Shown: positions 1 through 12,320 of the stretch, one piece after another
How positions within the stretch are numbered: position 1 is the stretch's first letter
Layout: each line of letters opens with the position of its first letter
Assembly (NCBI GenBank): GCA_947846985.1
Contig: CANTUZ010000025.1
Coordinates: 1,734,100 to 1,798,099, forward strand
DNA from: Fratercula arctica
Taxonomy: Eukaryota > Chordata > Aves > Charadriiformes > Alcidae
DNA length: 64,000 nucleotides
Direction: 5' to 3'
Made by a program: the position numbers and the translations under genes
Notes under the pieces: generated by a model
Told to the model about the DNA's origin: nothing
The model's database searches: none
Seen by the model: only the letters and a program-made list of their open reading frames with translations

Positions 1-392
1 CACCTCTGTCTTCACCCACATCAAGTGATGGCCAACACATCAAGTGATGGGGGACAGGACCCAGAGCCACCTGCACCCCCGCTGTCCCACCTGCGTCCCC
101 AAGGCTCTCCACTGCCCTGGCCACAGACTGGCCTCCTGCCTGCTCCCAGCAGGGAAACACAGCCTTGCCCTGCCCTGCTTCCCCCCAGTGCCTCCCAGCA
201 GCCTGCTGGCGAGGCCCCCCTCCCAAAGCTTGTTGCCCCTGCACAAGGAGCCAAATAAACCCTTCTCTGCCTGGCAGAGAGCTGTGCCCCATGTGTCCCT
301 GAGGAAAATGTCCCCAGGGCAAGAAGCCACTCTGTGGCTGTGGGCAGGGCAAGGCAGGAGGTAGGCAGTGGCTGGGGGAGGGCAGGGTGGTG
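1..392. other. Unassigned sequence before first CR1
   Basis: No splice-bounded exon, RNA gene or known repeat recognised. Short open frames on both strands overlap each other and have no protein-like composition. A short direct repeat (atcaagtgatgg-like) occurs near position 20-50. Confidence 0.4.
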
Positions 393-616
393 TTTTGAGG
401 AGGAACTTCTTTACTTTGAGGGTGATAGAACACTGGAACAGGCTGCCCAAAGAGGTTGTGGAGTCTCCATCTCTGGAGATATTCAAAATCCACCTGGATG
501 TATTCTTGTGCAACCTGCTCTGGGTGACCCTGCTCTGGCAGGGGGGTTGGACTAGATGATCTCCAGAGGTCCCTTCCAACCCTACCATTCTGTGATTCTG
601 TGACTCTGTGATTCAG
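393..616 (+). mobile_element. CR1 LINE 3' fragment
   Basis: The last part of CR1 ORF2 can be read in the plus direction ([23 protein letters not shown]). It is followed by the conserved 3' end 'ctagatgatctccagaggtc' and a tail of 8-bp units (attctgtg/actctgtg) at about 588-615. It is heavily 5'-truncated, as is usual for CR1. It is not a gene in its own right. Confidence 0.9.
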
Positions 617-1133
617 GGGTCTGGGAGGGACAGGGCTGGGGGACAAGGGGAGAACAGCAGCTGAATAATCCTGCTTCCTGGCCACAGCTTCAGGCCTTGG
701 TGGGTGCCTTCTTGACTATGCACCCATTTGGGGCACCTGCAGGGGCCCCACTGTGGGTGGCCCCAGGCAACATCCCCGGTGCAGAGCAGTGGGATGCTCC
801 ACGGCCAGGGATCAGGGTGAAGGCTGTGTGCAGGCAGGTCAGCGCACTCACCTGGCCTCATCCTATATCTCTGCACCTCAGTCTGCCCCATTTTCCTGTT
901 AAACTCCATTTCCAGCTACTGCACTGGGCGAGGGGCTTGGTCCTGGGTGCACATATGGGGGAGGGCTGGGCTGGGTGCCAGCCCCTGCAGAGGGGTCCAC
1001 AGTCCTGAGCTGGGAGCCTGGGCTGCCAGGGTGGCCCTGTGTCTGGGATGGATACTGGAGGGATTGGGGGAAGGACCTGGGGCTCCAGGGGCAACTACTG
1101 GGCAGACTGGGTGGCTAAGGACAGATATTGGAG
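617..1133. other. Unassigned spacer
   Basis: GC-rich sequence between two CR1 fragments. I see no exon or repeat signature that I can name. Confidence 0.35.
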
Positions 1134-2110
1134 GGATCATAGACTCATAGAATGGTTTGGATTGGAAGGGACCTTAAAGATCATCTAGTTCCAACCCCCC
1201 TGCCATGGGCAGGGACACCTCCCACTAGACCAGGCTGCTCAAAGCCTCATCCAGCCTGGTCTTGAACACTTCCAGGGATGGGGCATCCACAACCTCTATG
1301 GGCAACCTGTTCCAGTGCCTCACCACCCTCACAGTAAAGAATTTCTTCCTGATATCCAATCTAAATCTCCCCTCTTTCCGTTTAAAACCATTACCCCTCG
1401 TCCTATTGCTCCACTCCCTGATAAAGAGTCCCTCCCCATCCTTCCTGTAAGCACTCTTTAGGTACTGGAAGGCTGCTATAAGGTCTCCCCGGAGCCTTCT
1501 CTTCTCCAGCCTGAACAACCCCAACTCTCTCAGCCTGTCCTCATAGGAGAGGTGCTCCAGCCCTCTGATCATCTTTGTGGCCCTCCTCTGGACCCTCTCC
1601 AACAGGTCCATGTCCTTCTTGTGCTGAGGACTCCAGAGCTGGGCACAGTACTCCAGGTGGGGTCTCACCAGAGCAGAGTAGAGGGGTAGAATCACCTCCC
1701 TCAACCTGCTGGCCACATTTCATGCAGCCCAGGATGCGGTTGGCTTTCTGGGCTGCAAGCGTGCATTGCCTGCTCATGTTGAGCTTCTAGTCCACCAGCA
1801 CCCCCAAGTCCTTCTCCTCAGGGCTGCTCTCAAGCCATTCTCCACCCAGCCTGTATTTGTGCCTGGGATTGCCATGACCCAGGTGCAGGACCTTGCACTT
1901 GGCCTGGTTACACTTCATGAGATTTGCATGGGCCCACCTCTCAAGGTTCCTCCATTCTTTCCAGCATGTTGACTGCACCACACAGCTTGGTGTCATCGGC
2001 AAACTTGCTGAGGGTGCACTCAGTCTCACTGTCCATGTCTCCAACAAAGATGTTAAACAGCACGGGTCCCAGTACTGACCCCTGAGGAATGCTGGGGAAT
2101 CCATGCTTTA
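1134..2110 (-). mobile_element. CR1 LINE fragment, 3' half of ORF2
   Basis: On the minus strand the frame from 1716 to 1225 reads the CR1 C-terminal region ([55 protein letters not shown]). Upstream pieces at 2104-1787 carry the reverse-transcriptase palm region ([11 protein letters not shown] then FADDTKL) in another frame, so the ORF is frameshifted. The 3' end with the imperfect 8-bp tail lies at about 1134-1160. The copy is 5'-truncated and dead. Confidence 0.92.
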
Positions 2111-2251
2111 TATATGTACATATGCATATATTTCCCACTAACTGGCTGTCGCCCCATCAGCCAGAGGGTAGAACAGGATGAGGCTCCATTTGGAGAGCTC
2201 AAATTCACAGGACAACATCATCTGTATATTAAACTTTATTTTATGAGCTCA

Positions 2252-3292
2252 TGTCGTGGGTTGACCCTGGCTGGATGCCAGGTGCCCACCAAGCTGCTCT
2301 ATCACTCCCCTCCTCATCTGGACAGAAGAGAGAAAATATGATGAAAGGCTCGTGGGTTGAGATAAGGACAAGGAGATCACTAAACATTTACCATCACAGG
2401 CAAAACAGACTTGACTCGGGGAAATTAATTTAATTTTTTGCCAATCAAAAGTCAGAGTAGGTTAATGAGAAATAAGAACAAATCTTAAAACACCTTCCCC
2501 CCACCCCTCCCTTCTTCTCAGGCTCAACTTCACTCCCAGCTTCTCTACCTCCTCCCCCCAAGTGGTGCAGGGGGATGGGGAATGGGGGTTGTGGTCAGTT
2601 CATCACACATTGTCTCTGACGCTCCTTCCTCCTCAAAGGTAGGACTCCTCACAGTCTTCCCCTGCTCCAGCATGGGGTCCCTCCCATGGGAGACAGTCCT
2701 TCATGAACCGTTCCAGCATGTGTCCTGCTCCACATGTTTCCTTCAGGAACAGACTGCTCCAGCATGGATCCCCCACAGGGTCACAGCCCCTGCCAGGAGC
2801 CTGCTCCGGCGCAGGCTCTCCACGGGGTCACAGCCTCCTTCAGGCACATTCGCCTGCTCTGGCATGGGGTCCTCCACGGGTTGCAGGTGAATATCTGCTC
2901 CACTGTTAACCTCCATGGGCTGCAGGGGGACAACCTGCTTCACCATGGTCTTCGCCATGGGCTGCAGGGGAATCTCTGCTCTGGCACACAGAGCACCTTC
3001 TCCCCCTCCTTCTTCAATGCCCTTGGTGTCTGCAGAGTTGTTTCTCTCACATATTCTCACTCCTCTCTCCCCCAGCTGCTGTTGCACAGCAGTTTTTTCC
3101 CCTTCTTAAACATATTATCACAGAGGCGCTACCACTGTTGCTGATTGGCTCAGCCTTGGCCAGTGGTGGGTCCGTCTTGGAGCAGGCTGGCACTGGCTCT
3201 GTGGGACATGGGGGAAGCTTCTGGTGTCTTCTCACAGAACCCATCCCTGTAGCTCTGCTGCTACCAAAACCTTGCCATGCAAACCCAATACA
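2252..3292 (+). mobile_element. Solo LTR of an avian endogenous retrovirus
   Basis: About 1,041 bp starting TGTCGTGGGTTGACCC and ending CAATACA (TG...CA). It is flanked by CTCA at 2248-2251 and CTCA at 3293-3296, a 4-bp target-site duplication (5 bp, CTCAT, if the first T is shared). The interior has the degenerate internal repeats ('ccatgggctgcagggg', 'ctgctcc...catggggtcc') of an LTR family that I recognise as common in bird genomes. No internal retroviral genes are attached. Family assignment is from memory; boundaries come from the termini and the duplication. Confidence 0.75.
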
Positions 3293-3345
3293 CTCATTAG
3301 GAAAGAAAACAAATAAACATGTCAAACAAGGGCTCAATGCCCTTT

Positions 3346-3988
3346 TGTCGCAGGCAGAGTGATTAACTTCACTCGTAAGAGAGAAGCAGTGAAATATTTA
3401 TGAATATAAAGCAGTGATTTAACAAAGTTAGTAGTGAATGCGACAGTGTTTTACGAGATTCGATGGCAAGGCACACTTGATTATTTACTGCATAGAGGAC
3501 AAGGGCAGACAAGCTGTCAGGGAGACCCTCCCATTGAGTCACAAGGTTCAGAAAGGACCCCCTGGCTTTCTAAACTCCTTCTCAGAGAGGAGTCTAGGGG
3601 CGGCTGGATCCACTCCTAGTCCCAGACTTGGTCAACGGTTTGTGTCTAAAGGATTCTATATGCACAATCAATCCTTTATCTCACTTAGCTAAGATTTCAG
3701 TTTAGCCTGCTATCAGTCACTTACCGAGAATCTGCTGCGGCAAGGAATCTCTCAGCCTCGAGGAGTAGAACCTTAAGTGAGCGTCCCCACTCAAGGGGAG
3801 ATCCCAACGTGCAGCCCGCTGCCGTGCAGGAGAGCTCCAAGGGCTCTTGGGCTGTCCACTATTTATAGAGTAAGAGAATTGACCTATAGTCATAGTCGCA
3901 TGGGAACAAAATATCTAGGCCCCCACTCCAGACAGTGTTTTGACTGTGTTGCCAGCCATCCCCCAAAGTCCAGGTGCAACTCATAACA
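3346..3988 (-). mobile_element. 3' LTR of the minus-strand ERV
   Basis: Read on the minus strand, the element begins TGTTATGAGTTGCACC at 3988, just after a purine-rich stretch (GTGGGAGG) that fits a polypurine tract. It contains a TATA box (CTATAAATAG, about 3857-3866). The U5 end is not certain; I place it near 3346 at ...GCGACA. Position and orientation fit it as the 3' LTR of the ERV body at 3989-6431. Confidence 0.65.
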
Positions 3989-5000
3989 CCTCCCACTGAT
4001 GGTTATGGCTTGAGCAGGAGCCGGGAGGGGAAAGGGTGAGAGCACACCGCCATACTCCACCCCATGACTATAGTCAATTCATCTTACCTTCACAGAGTAG
4101 TGGTACGGTCACCTCTTGCCTCTGTGCCATAAATAGTATGCTAATAGTTTGTACTCTTAGAGATCCACAGTAAGTAGACAGTGAAGCACTGCTATTTGTT
4201 ATTTGCTAATTTGTATGTTTTGGGTGGTTGAAGTTGGGTTATTTGGTTGGTCAAGTACCAAACCTTTATATACAACGTAACTATAAGCAACAAACATATT
4301 AACATTAGAACCAGCAAGATCACAACTGTGTGAAGCATGCGATTAAACACTCCCATTGCTGTTAGTGACCATCCAAGAAGAATTTCCCACCAATGGTATT
4401 CTCCATCCTTCTTCATTCTTTCCAAGACAGGGTGTATCTCTTCTGTATCATGCTGAACAGTGATTAGAATTTTGTGTCCATTGTTTCAGACTCATTCTAG
4501 CAGCTGACACAGGTCATCATGTTGTAGTAGTTTCTTCAGCAATGTAAGATTCGTTCCAATGGGGGTAGGCAACAAATCTTGAATCAATGTATAATTAGAT
4601 TGTAGCAATTGATAAGACGTAACGGGAGCTGAATAATTGAAGTCACATCCCATGACTTTACTAAAGTTACAAACACAAACATTTGAGTGATTACTTGTAT
4701 CTACAGTGACGTTATCTATGAATATAGTATTACAAAGGATTCTCATACAAGCACATCCTTTTCCAATATATAGAAGTAGTTTCAGGATTTTCATCAAGAT
4801 GTATTTCAAAATGACAAACATTTTGTTCAGTGTCAAGACAAATGTCTTGGTCTTTGATGGTGTTATTCTCATAAATAAATCCTTGTTGTAATATTAACAC
4901 AAACACAGCATTTCTGTTTGCCATCCTGCAGAGTGCTGTAAGAGAAAACAAAGACTTGTTTCGGTGGGGAGAGTCCGAACAGGTTACCCCGTTAAAAAGA
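3989..5000 (-). pseudogene. Decayed ERV env-like region
   Basis: Downstream of integrase on the minus strand are two open segments (4872-4492 and 4425-4192). The first has several N-glycosylation sequons and cysteines. The second has a strongly hydrophobic run of about 25 residues rich in I, L and V, followed by a short polar tail, as expected of a transmembrane envelope subunit. The segments are in different frames and separated by stops, so no complete envelope protein is encoded. The call rests on position (after integrase, before the 3' LTR) and topology, not on a recognised fusion peptide. Confidence 0.55.
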
Positions 5001-5760
5001 AGGAAAAATCCATTGTGCACTAATTCTGTGTTTTGCACCGCTGCTATCAGTAGCTTCCCAGGCACATGGGCCACGAGGTTTAGTTAAGGTCATAGGAACA
5101 ATACCTATGGCTGGTAAATTGACCATCACAGGCTGTCCTGGCTGTAATGTTGTCGGATATTCTCTTTCCTCAGTGGATGGGGCACTGAGCTCAGTTTTTA
5201 CAAAGAATGCTCGGCTTACAGGGCTTCCAGTGGGCCCATATCGATTATTTAATTGATGGACTACTTTGGAAAGTCTCCTATCCCATTGAGCCTCGTGTGA
5301 ATTGAGATTCTTTTTCAATAAGCCATTAGCTCTTTCTACCATCCCATTTGATTGAGGGTAGTATGGAGTGTGGAATATCCATTTAATTCCCTCTTGTTTT
5401 GCCCAATTTTGTACTTCTTTATATGAAAAATGTGAGCCATTATCACTTTGGATAACATCAGGAGTAGGTAGATTTGAGAACCACAATGATAGTCCTCGCA
5501 CTGTATTTTTTCCATCAGCCCTCCGACATTCAGTGGCCACAAGCAAGCCAGAGACAACCTCCACTCCTGTGAGGATATATTGATATCCTGCAGAGGATTT
5601 GAATGGTCCAATATAATCAATTTGCCATGTAGACCATAAAGTTTTCCCTTCATTGATATGTAGAGGTGGTGCTTTAGCAGGATGATCTGCTTGCAATCTC
5701 AGTCTACACTGGGGACATTCTGTAAGAATAGTTTCACAAGTTTTCCTGTTTATAGGCCAG
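4992..5760 (-). pseudogene. ERV integrase (pol 3' part), catalytic core readable
   Basis: The 234-codon frame 5696-4992 contains the retroviral integrase core. The first catalytic Asp is in a WQIDYIGP context, the second in SDNGSHF, and the Glu follows 35 residues later in MVERANG, giving an intact D,D-35-E arrangement. Just upstream in the same frame a CxxC (about 5705-5720) is the end of the HHCC zinc finger, so the frame start is not a real initiation site. The DYIGP context resembles class III (ERV-L-like) integrases; that class call is tentative. Stops near 5800 separate it from RNase H, so the polyprotein is broken. Confidence 0.85.
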
Positions 5761-5819
5761 CCTTTACTCTGTGCAGCAAAGTGCTTCTTTACCTGTGTGG
5801 CCTAAGTTTTGATGTAACC

Positions 5820-6431
5820 ATTCTCCCAATTGCTACCACCCCGAACCTAAGGTGATTTTCCTAATTTTGGTTAGCTTATCTACCTTTTGATTCCACTTTG
5901 TGGACGGTTGATTATCCTTAGCATGAGCTTTAACCCATCCAATCCTGAAAGGTGTTTTTCTGGCTATATCCAGCAATAATTGCCAGTCTGTCTTTCTCCA
6001 AACTGGGGATCCATTTACTTCCCAGTTTAAGGTTTCCCATTGACAGAGCCACTGTGTGGCACCAGCCCATACAGAATAAGAGTCTACATATAATTTTTGC
6101 TCCATTCTGTGCCACCAAAACAACTGCTCTTATTTCTCCTACTTGTGCGCTGTCTTCACCTTCCTCTACTACTTGTTTTCCGGAGGTAATATCTAATGCA
6201 ACAGCTTTATACTGCCATTTACCATTTACTCTTTTTGCAGAAGCATCTGTAAACCAAATGTTTTCTGTTGGTGTACTCTCAGTGAGGGGTGGTCCATCCA
6301 GAATGGGTGAAGGTTTAAAAGGTTGTTGTAACGCTAAAGGGTCTGTGTTTACCAGCATCTGCAATTTGGAAACCTTAGTGTGTTCTTCAGTTAATTGCAT
6401 ATTTTCTGCAACTCTTGTTAGGCAGGCATAC
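5820..6431 (-). pseudogene. ERV RNase H remnant
   Basis: Two overlapping minus-strand frames (6400-5930 and 6123-5833) together carry RNase H signatures: a WFTDAS motif, a conserved Glu in the next helix, a YVDSYSVW motif and a distal Asp. The switch of frame near 6105-6120 is a frameshift within the domain. At 6431 the pol similarity stops abruptly against the next LTR, so reverse transcriptase, gag and the original 5' LTR are absent. Confidence 0.8.
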
Positions 6432-7008
6432 TGTTACCTGAAATAAAAGCTCTCGAAACCAAAAGTAGTTTAGAGAGGAGATATTGCTTTGTTCGACGTC
6501 GGGTGCTAGGGGGAAAACCCACAAATCTAGCACACCTCACCAGGGATATTCACCCAGTATTTATACACAAAAGATTCTCATAATTCTGCCTACCTAATAC
6601 ATAACTCCACCTGGGCTTACATATTCATTAGGATGACCGAATAGCCTTTTTGCACATGCATATTAAATTTTGCTGCATTGGCAAAACACTTCTGTGCAAG
6701 CGTGAGTGTCTTGGCGGTCGTTTGGGTAAGGAGACCCTTCCTCACATTATCCTTTTAAGGTATTGAGTCATCTCAGGACAGTAAAAGTTGACTGTAAGTT
6801 TGCCAACTTCTTGAGGATGATAAGGATGTTCCTTGAAGTAGCCACAGCTCTGTCCTAATTGGTATAGGAGTACATACTTGATGCACAAAAGAACCTTGAG
6901 GTGATTAACTACTTCTTGTTATCCCATCCTTGGTGATGAGCTACTTCTGGCTGTCTCCTCGTTATCACTATCTGTAACATCAGCTCAGTGACCAACTATT
7001 TTCTCACA
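6432..7008 (-). mobile_element. ERV LTR (second family)
   Basis: On the minus strand it begins TGTGAGAAAATAG near 7008 and ends ...CAGGTAACA at 6432. It has a TATA box (TGTATAAATAC, about 6557-6567) and downstream sequence of R/U5 character. It differs from the LTR at 3346-3988, so it is probably a separate insertion that truncated the ERV, not that element's own 5' LTR. I could not find a matching target-site duplication. Confidence 0.6.
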
Positions 7009-7031
7009 CAGTAAGAAGGTTAGTAGGAAAC

Positions 7032-7489
7032 TGTGTGAGCCAATGCAGGCAGGATGCAGGAACAACCACAAAACCATAGATGAAAGTCAAAGAACTAATT
7101 TAATCTTGATAGCTCATGGATCAGGGAATCTCCGAAGCAGCACCTGGGCAGAGGCATGCAAGCAGTGGACACAGGAGTCCTTATTAGCAAGAGTCCTTGT
7201 TAGCAAGAGAGTGAGAGCGCGCAGACTCCCTGTTCTGGCCAGTATTTCAAGGGTTCAAGCAGGCCTAGTTTTCCCACTGTGCTTTGATCTTCTTCAACAA
7301 CAGGCCAGGATTCTCAAGCGGCTAGATAAGGTGTCCCTGAGTCCATCACAGACTTCTGTCATCTAAGTGCAGATGTTCTACTTGCAAGCGCATAAGACTG
7401 AACAACGATTAGTGTGATATATGTGTTTCCCAGCACCCCAGGTGCGAGTCACTTGAGCATATTTACATCTTCTGTTACTTTCCCACAGA
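7032..7489 (-). mobile_element. ERV LTR, copy A of a dispersed pair
   Basis: Positions 7032-7375 match 51027-51375 closely and in the same orientation. Read on minus, it ends ...GCTCACACA at 7032 and its likely start is TGTGGGAAAGTAAC near 7489. The pair shares the stretches 'caggatgcaggaacaacc' and 'ggattctcaagcggctagat'. The TATA region reads TTTAAATA in copy B but is degraded here. Confidence 0.7.
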
Positions 7490-7683
7490 AACAAACATTT
7501 CAGTTAGCATATGGTTATAAACAAAGCAGAGGCCTGTCTTTGATAACAGTAGAACGTACTTTTAAAAATGTAAAATATATTTCAGAAGGTAGAATCTCTC
7601 ATTAAGTAAGAATAAAGAGCTGTAAAAAGGTCACAAGGCCCTGTGAAACTAGACACTTGGTTATATCAATACAATACAATAAT

Positions 7684-8193
7684 ATTGTGATAATATACAA
7701 TAAATGCCTTGCTAATTAATATACCCTTGAAGAACAGAAGGCTGATAATAAGGAACATCCCACCAGAGGAGGTGCTGAAACCAGCTGAAAAACAGACATC
7801 TGCTGGATAAGGCATAAAGTCAACAAAAATTTGCAGTAACTGGGGGAAAGGGAAAGGTGGCAGTGGGAGATCGCAACCACCAACTCAATTGGAGACTGAA
7901 TTGGACTACCCTCCCCCTGGTGCTGGAGCATGCGCACATCAATTAAAGGACCTTGTAACTTTAAATGAAAGTGAGACTGTAATAACCAATAGAAATTGTT
8001 AAGATAAGGTACTAACCAATAATTATAATTAAGGGTGTGTATTTCTGTGTTTTGAACTGTATAAATATTCCTAGCTTTGTGGATTACCACCTAGCACCCA
8101 TCTCTGCAGAAATGAAATAAATAGATAATACCTCTACTCTGTGTGTATATTGGCGTCTGCACACTGGGTAAACAACCCCACTTTGGGACAACA
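7684..8193 (+). mobile_element. ERV LTR, plus orientation
   Basis: AT-rich element with a TATA box (GTATAAATATTCC, about 8059-8071), a poly(A) signal AATAAATAG at about 8117 and a CA terminus at ...TGGGACAACA (8193). This spacing of TATA box, signal and U5 is typical of an LTR. The 5' end is estimated from a TGTGATAAT start near 7684. No internal genes are attached. Confidence 0.55.
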
Positions 8194-10164
8194 GCAGGCC
8201 CCATTGTGTATGAAATATTCAAAAAGCCCTTTTTATGGCAGGGTGTTCCTCGTCCCTTTGGTTCTGCAGCTTTGCTGGTGCTTTTGGATGGACAGCAATG
8301 GCACATACAGGCGTCTCCACTGCTTCCTTCCCACTGCCAGCAGGGTTCCTTGCTCTGGACCCAAAATGCATTTCATTCCTTGTCAGCAGAGCCAGTGGGG
8401 GCTGTGAGCCTCCGCAGAAACATTGACAAATGGCTCAGGAATGTGGAGCTGGAGCAGCTCCATGTGCTAGTGGAGGCAGCAAGCTCCTCTGTCCCTGCCT
8501 CCCACCCAGCTTTGTGGCTCTACAGGAGCAGGACCCCTGCCCTCCGCCTCTCCTTGTTCTGACTCACTCCTGCCCAAAATTGGATGCAGGAACTTTTTAT
8601 CCATCACAGGTCCTGTCCCTAGCCTGCTTGAGTCTGCGGTTGAAAGCATCTCACACCAGTGTACCCCCTTCCACAGGGGACCAAAGCTGACAGTGCCAGG
8701 CAGGAATGCACAGACTTGCTATCTGCTGCTGTGCTGTGAGGGAGGCTGCTAGCAAGCCTTGCCCAAGAACCTTCCTGGGCCAGGCTGAGGATGCACATGG
8801 CTGGTAACCATTCCCTGACAGCCATAATAGGAGGCCTGGTAGGAGAAAATCAATCTAAAAGAGGACAAGCAGATATGGTGCTCTTGTGTCTTCCTACCAG
8901 CTGGGGTTTAAGGACAAGGCAGCCTGGGTCAAGGCAGAGCAGGGGACTCCTTCCCCATGAGTAGGCTCTCAGGGAGGGAAAAGGGGTGTCACTACTGGAG
9001 AATGTTAGGTTGGGGCCGGCCGGGTACTGGGGATACTGAGAAGGGCAGAGAGAAGGACCCAGCACAGGGACCCCAAGGCATGCAGCAACCTGGGAAAGCA
9101 CTGAAAGCTTCTGCATGGTGGGTAAACCCAAAGGAAAGGGCTCACCCTACAAGCCACAGCAGGCAAGTGGGGGCGGGGGGGGCTTATTTACAACCTCCTT
9201 TTGGTTTTTCTTTCTGATTTTGCTCTGCTGTAAGAATATCATCATTATAATTAGGTGTTATTAAACCTGGTATTTCAGAGCCCTTGCTCTGAAGATGATC
9301 TATGCAGTCCTTCAAACTGGAAGCTGATCCTTCAAGCTGGACCCAGCTTGGGGCCCATTTCAGATGGTGTGGTGCAGCTCTCGTGTATCCTTGCAGCAAG
9401 AGCTGCAGCAGCTGGGTCCCTTGCTCTCCTGTGCATTGCCCTGCATATGGGCTCCCCTGCCCTGGGTTTGTGCTGCAGCTGCTGCCATAGACCCCAGTCT
9501 CCAAGTGCCAATGCCGTACTCGGTGTGAGTGGTGAGAGGTAATTTTTTTTAATGGGCAAGTTCAGTGCCTGATGCCCTTATCTTGCCACCCTGAGCGACT
9601 CCAGGCTTTTCTGTCCCTCTGGTTCCGTCTGTGCTCAGGCTGCCAGCTCAGCATCATCCGCTGGTGACTTGGGGTCCCTGATGTGCAGGACCCCACCAGC
9701 TCCGGGTCAAAGCTTGGTTTTCCTCTTGTGGCTTCTGTGTCATGGCAAGTTTAATTATAACCCCTTCTGTCATGCTCTCCCAGCTTATCTTGCATGCTCC
9801 CACATGCTCACTTCCTCCTTGCTGGCGGCATCTCTGACAAGTACCAGCTGCTGTCACTTCTGCAGGTGAGCAATATCAGATTTGGGACCTTGTGATGGGG
9901 AGATGAGGGTCCCAATGCTGGCCAGAGACCCCAGGGTCAGCACAGGGCTGGAAAGTGGGACCCTCTCGTGGACTTGCCAGTGCGGGGTGTGGCCCTTGCT
10001 TGCCACTAGAAGCCAGGTCCCAGCTTTTGGGGAGCAGAGGTGCTGCTGGAGGAAGAAGAAGGACCCTGCTCATCGGAGGGGACCACGCAGGGATGGCAGT
10101 CAGAGCTAAACCGTCTGCCGCCTCCACCAGGTGACACAGGAGTGGGGACAACCCAGCCGCCACC
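8194..10164. other. Unassigned region upstream of the talin pseudogene start
   Basis: No coding exon is supported. The longest frames (for example 8143-8562) show no conserved motif. By position this could be former TLN1 promoter or 5'-UTR intron, since the talin initiator codon follows at 10165. Confidence 0.35.
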
Positions 10165-10272
10165 ATGGTTGCCCTCTTACTGCTGGCAACGTGGTGAAGA
10201 CAATGCAGTTCGAGCCCTCCACCATGGTGTACGATGCCTGCCAGATGATCTGTGAGTGGGTGCCTGAGGCCC
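10165..10272 (+). pseudogene. TLN1: TLN1 pseudoexon: initiator and F0 start
   Basis: A good Kozak context (ccgccaccATGg) precedes Met-Val-Ala-Leu. Bases are then missing, so the true frame runs into a stop (TGG TGA). The shifted frame continues with GNVVKTMQFEPSTMVYDAC, clearly talin F0. The 3' boundary reads CAGC|ATAAGT where a GTAAGT donor is expected. Confidence 0.88.
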
Positions 10273-11659
10273 AGATGGGACAGCATAAGTCTGTGGTGGA
10301 GCTGTCTGCCATGCTGCCGTGCCAGGGCCACCCCAGCTTTGCTCCTGGCATTTCACCGTCTTTCCTTTCTTCTCTTGTCCCCATGCCTGTCTGGGTTTTC
10401 CCAGCTGGCACAAAGCAGTGGGGGGGTGGGGGGAGCAAGGTCCAAGTCCTCCTGCCCAGTTGAGGTGAGGGGCTGAGCTCCTCATGCTCCTTCCTTGACA
10501 CCCCAGAAGAAATCTGGGGGCTTGAGAGGTAGGAAAACGCATTTGGAAGTGAAATACTTGTCGAGCTCTGAGCCTGCTGCCCTTTCTGTCTCTGCTCCTC
10601 TCTCCTACTTGAATTAATCACCACTAGCCAGGATTAGGTGGGTTTAAACAGTCACAGGGGTCATAGCGAGCATTAATAAACCATATAAGGTCAGGACTTG
10701 TGGGAAGAGGAGTGGGAGCACAGCGACATCTGTGAGTTGCAAATTCCTCATAGATGAAAGGAAATACCTTTGCATGCAGTTCCTGGATGGCCGATGAGAC
10801 ATGATCTGGCAGGTCACAACTTTTGGTTTTGGAGAGGGACTGGATGTTTATGTGGATGCGTGGCTATAATGCTGTTGGAAGGAACATTGCATTTCCTGCT
10901 CCTGAGTGTGAGCCAGCCTGCTTATAAAAAATAAAAAAAAAAGGCAAGGGGAAAGCCTTAAAGGGAACTGCTTATTCCCAAGTTCCTTTTCAGCAGCTCA
11001 CAGTTTTTCTTTTCCTATCGGTTCCTTGCGGCTTTTGTTTCTCTTTGCTATCCTTATCCGGTGGCACTCGGGGTCTCTTTTTGAGCAGCCCTGGTTTTTT
11101 GTGACCTTTGGGCTGGGGGAGCTTCAGTGTAGGTTTCCAGCCCTGCCCTTGCTCTGTCTCAGGAAGCACCTCTCCCCACCCAAGCTATGGATCTGGGGCA
11201 AGCTGCTCATTTTTCAGTGCTTTAAAATTATCCTTTTAGAATTTGCTTTGAAAATAGCTGCTTTTTTTTTTTTTATTAAAAAAAAAAAGGAAGGCAAGCC
11301 TCAGTGATTTTTCTGCTCCCTGTTTAGTAGGATCCTAACAGCAGTGTTAGCCAGGCAGGAGCAGGGTGCCTCGGGAATTTGTCCCTCCCCCGCAGAGAGC
11401 TGCCAATGAGATGACTCATTATAAACTTAGCAGCCAGCCAATACAGCCTGTGGTGGTATGGGGTTGTTGGAAAGGTGGAAAAGGACCTTTCCTAGGGCAA
11501 CGCCAGGCATGGTCCTAGCCTCTTGCAGCAAGAAGACAGGGCCATCCCTGTGGGTCCAAGACGGGGTGCCACTCCCCAGGCATCATCATCAGCACTCTCA
11601 ACTGGGTACCCCAGCCCTGAGGGGGCAGGATTTGGTGAACAGCACTTCTACACTTTCTC

Positions 11660-12045
11660 ACCACCTCTGAGACCTTGTAAGCTTCAGTCCTGTCCTCCTT
11701 CAGCCTCCTCCCCAAACGGAGGAGTCCCAGCTCCTTTAGTCCCTCGTAGCAAGGCTCCATCGCTTAAGTTGTCCCTCTCTGTATCTTTTCAAACTCCACT
11801 GTGTCTTTCTGGAGAAGTGCAGACCACACCACCACAGAGTATTCAAAGCGTGGATGTGTCTAGGTTTTATAGACCAGTTCCCAACACCCTTCCTGGTGAT
11901 GTCCAGCATTTTACTACCTTGCTTTCTCTGCTGCTACACGTTGCACTGAAGATTTCAGAGAGCCGTCAACCATGACTCCAAGCTCTTCCTTCAGTTGTGG
12001 TCAGTTGCAAGTTTGGCATTGTGTAGGCATGCTTCAGATGATTTT
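11660..12045 (-). mobile_element. Old, diverged CR1-type LINE fragment
   Basis: On the minus strand short pieces recall the CR1 C-terminal region (LKELGLLRLGRRLKEDR). Upstream DNA has the order expected of a decayed reverse-transcriptase 3' half. It is much more diverged than the other CR1 copies in the window. Confidence 0.5.
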
Positions 12046-12237
12046 TTTCCCTAGATAACTATATGGTAAAACATGTACCTTGAAGCTTGCTTGCCAGCTT
12101 TTTTCTGGGCTCTAGCATGCACAGTACTGCTGTGCTTCATGTGCTGGGCTGCAGGCACATCCCTGGGCACAGACTGGCATCTTGGTGGTCCTGTCCTGCT
12201 CAGGATTACCCTGACAGAGACTTTACATGTTTTTCAG

Positions 12238-12320
12238 CCAAGGATTTTGGGCTGTTCCTCTTGCATGAAGACCCAAAGAAAGGGATCTGGCTGGAGACTG
12301 GGAAGGCTCTGGACTACCAC
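12238..12320 (+). pseudogene. TLN1: TLN1 pseudoexon: F0, interrupted by CR1
   Basis: After an acceptor (gtttttcag) the frame reads [21 protein letters not shown] and ALDYH, matching talin F0. It then passes directly into CR1 ORF2 ([20 protein letters not shown]) at about 12318. The exon's 3' end and donor are gone. Confidence 0.88.
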
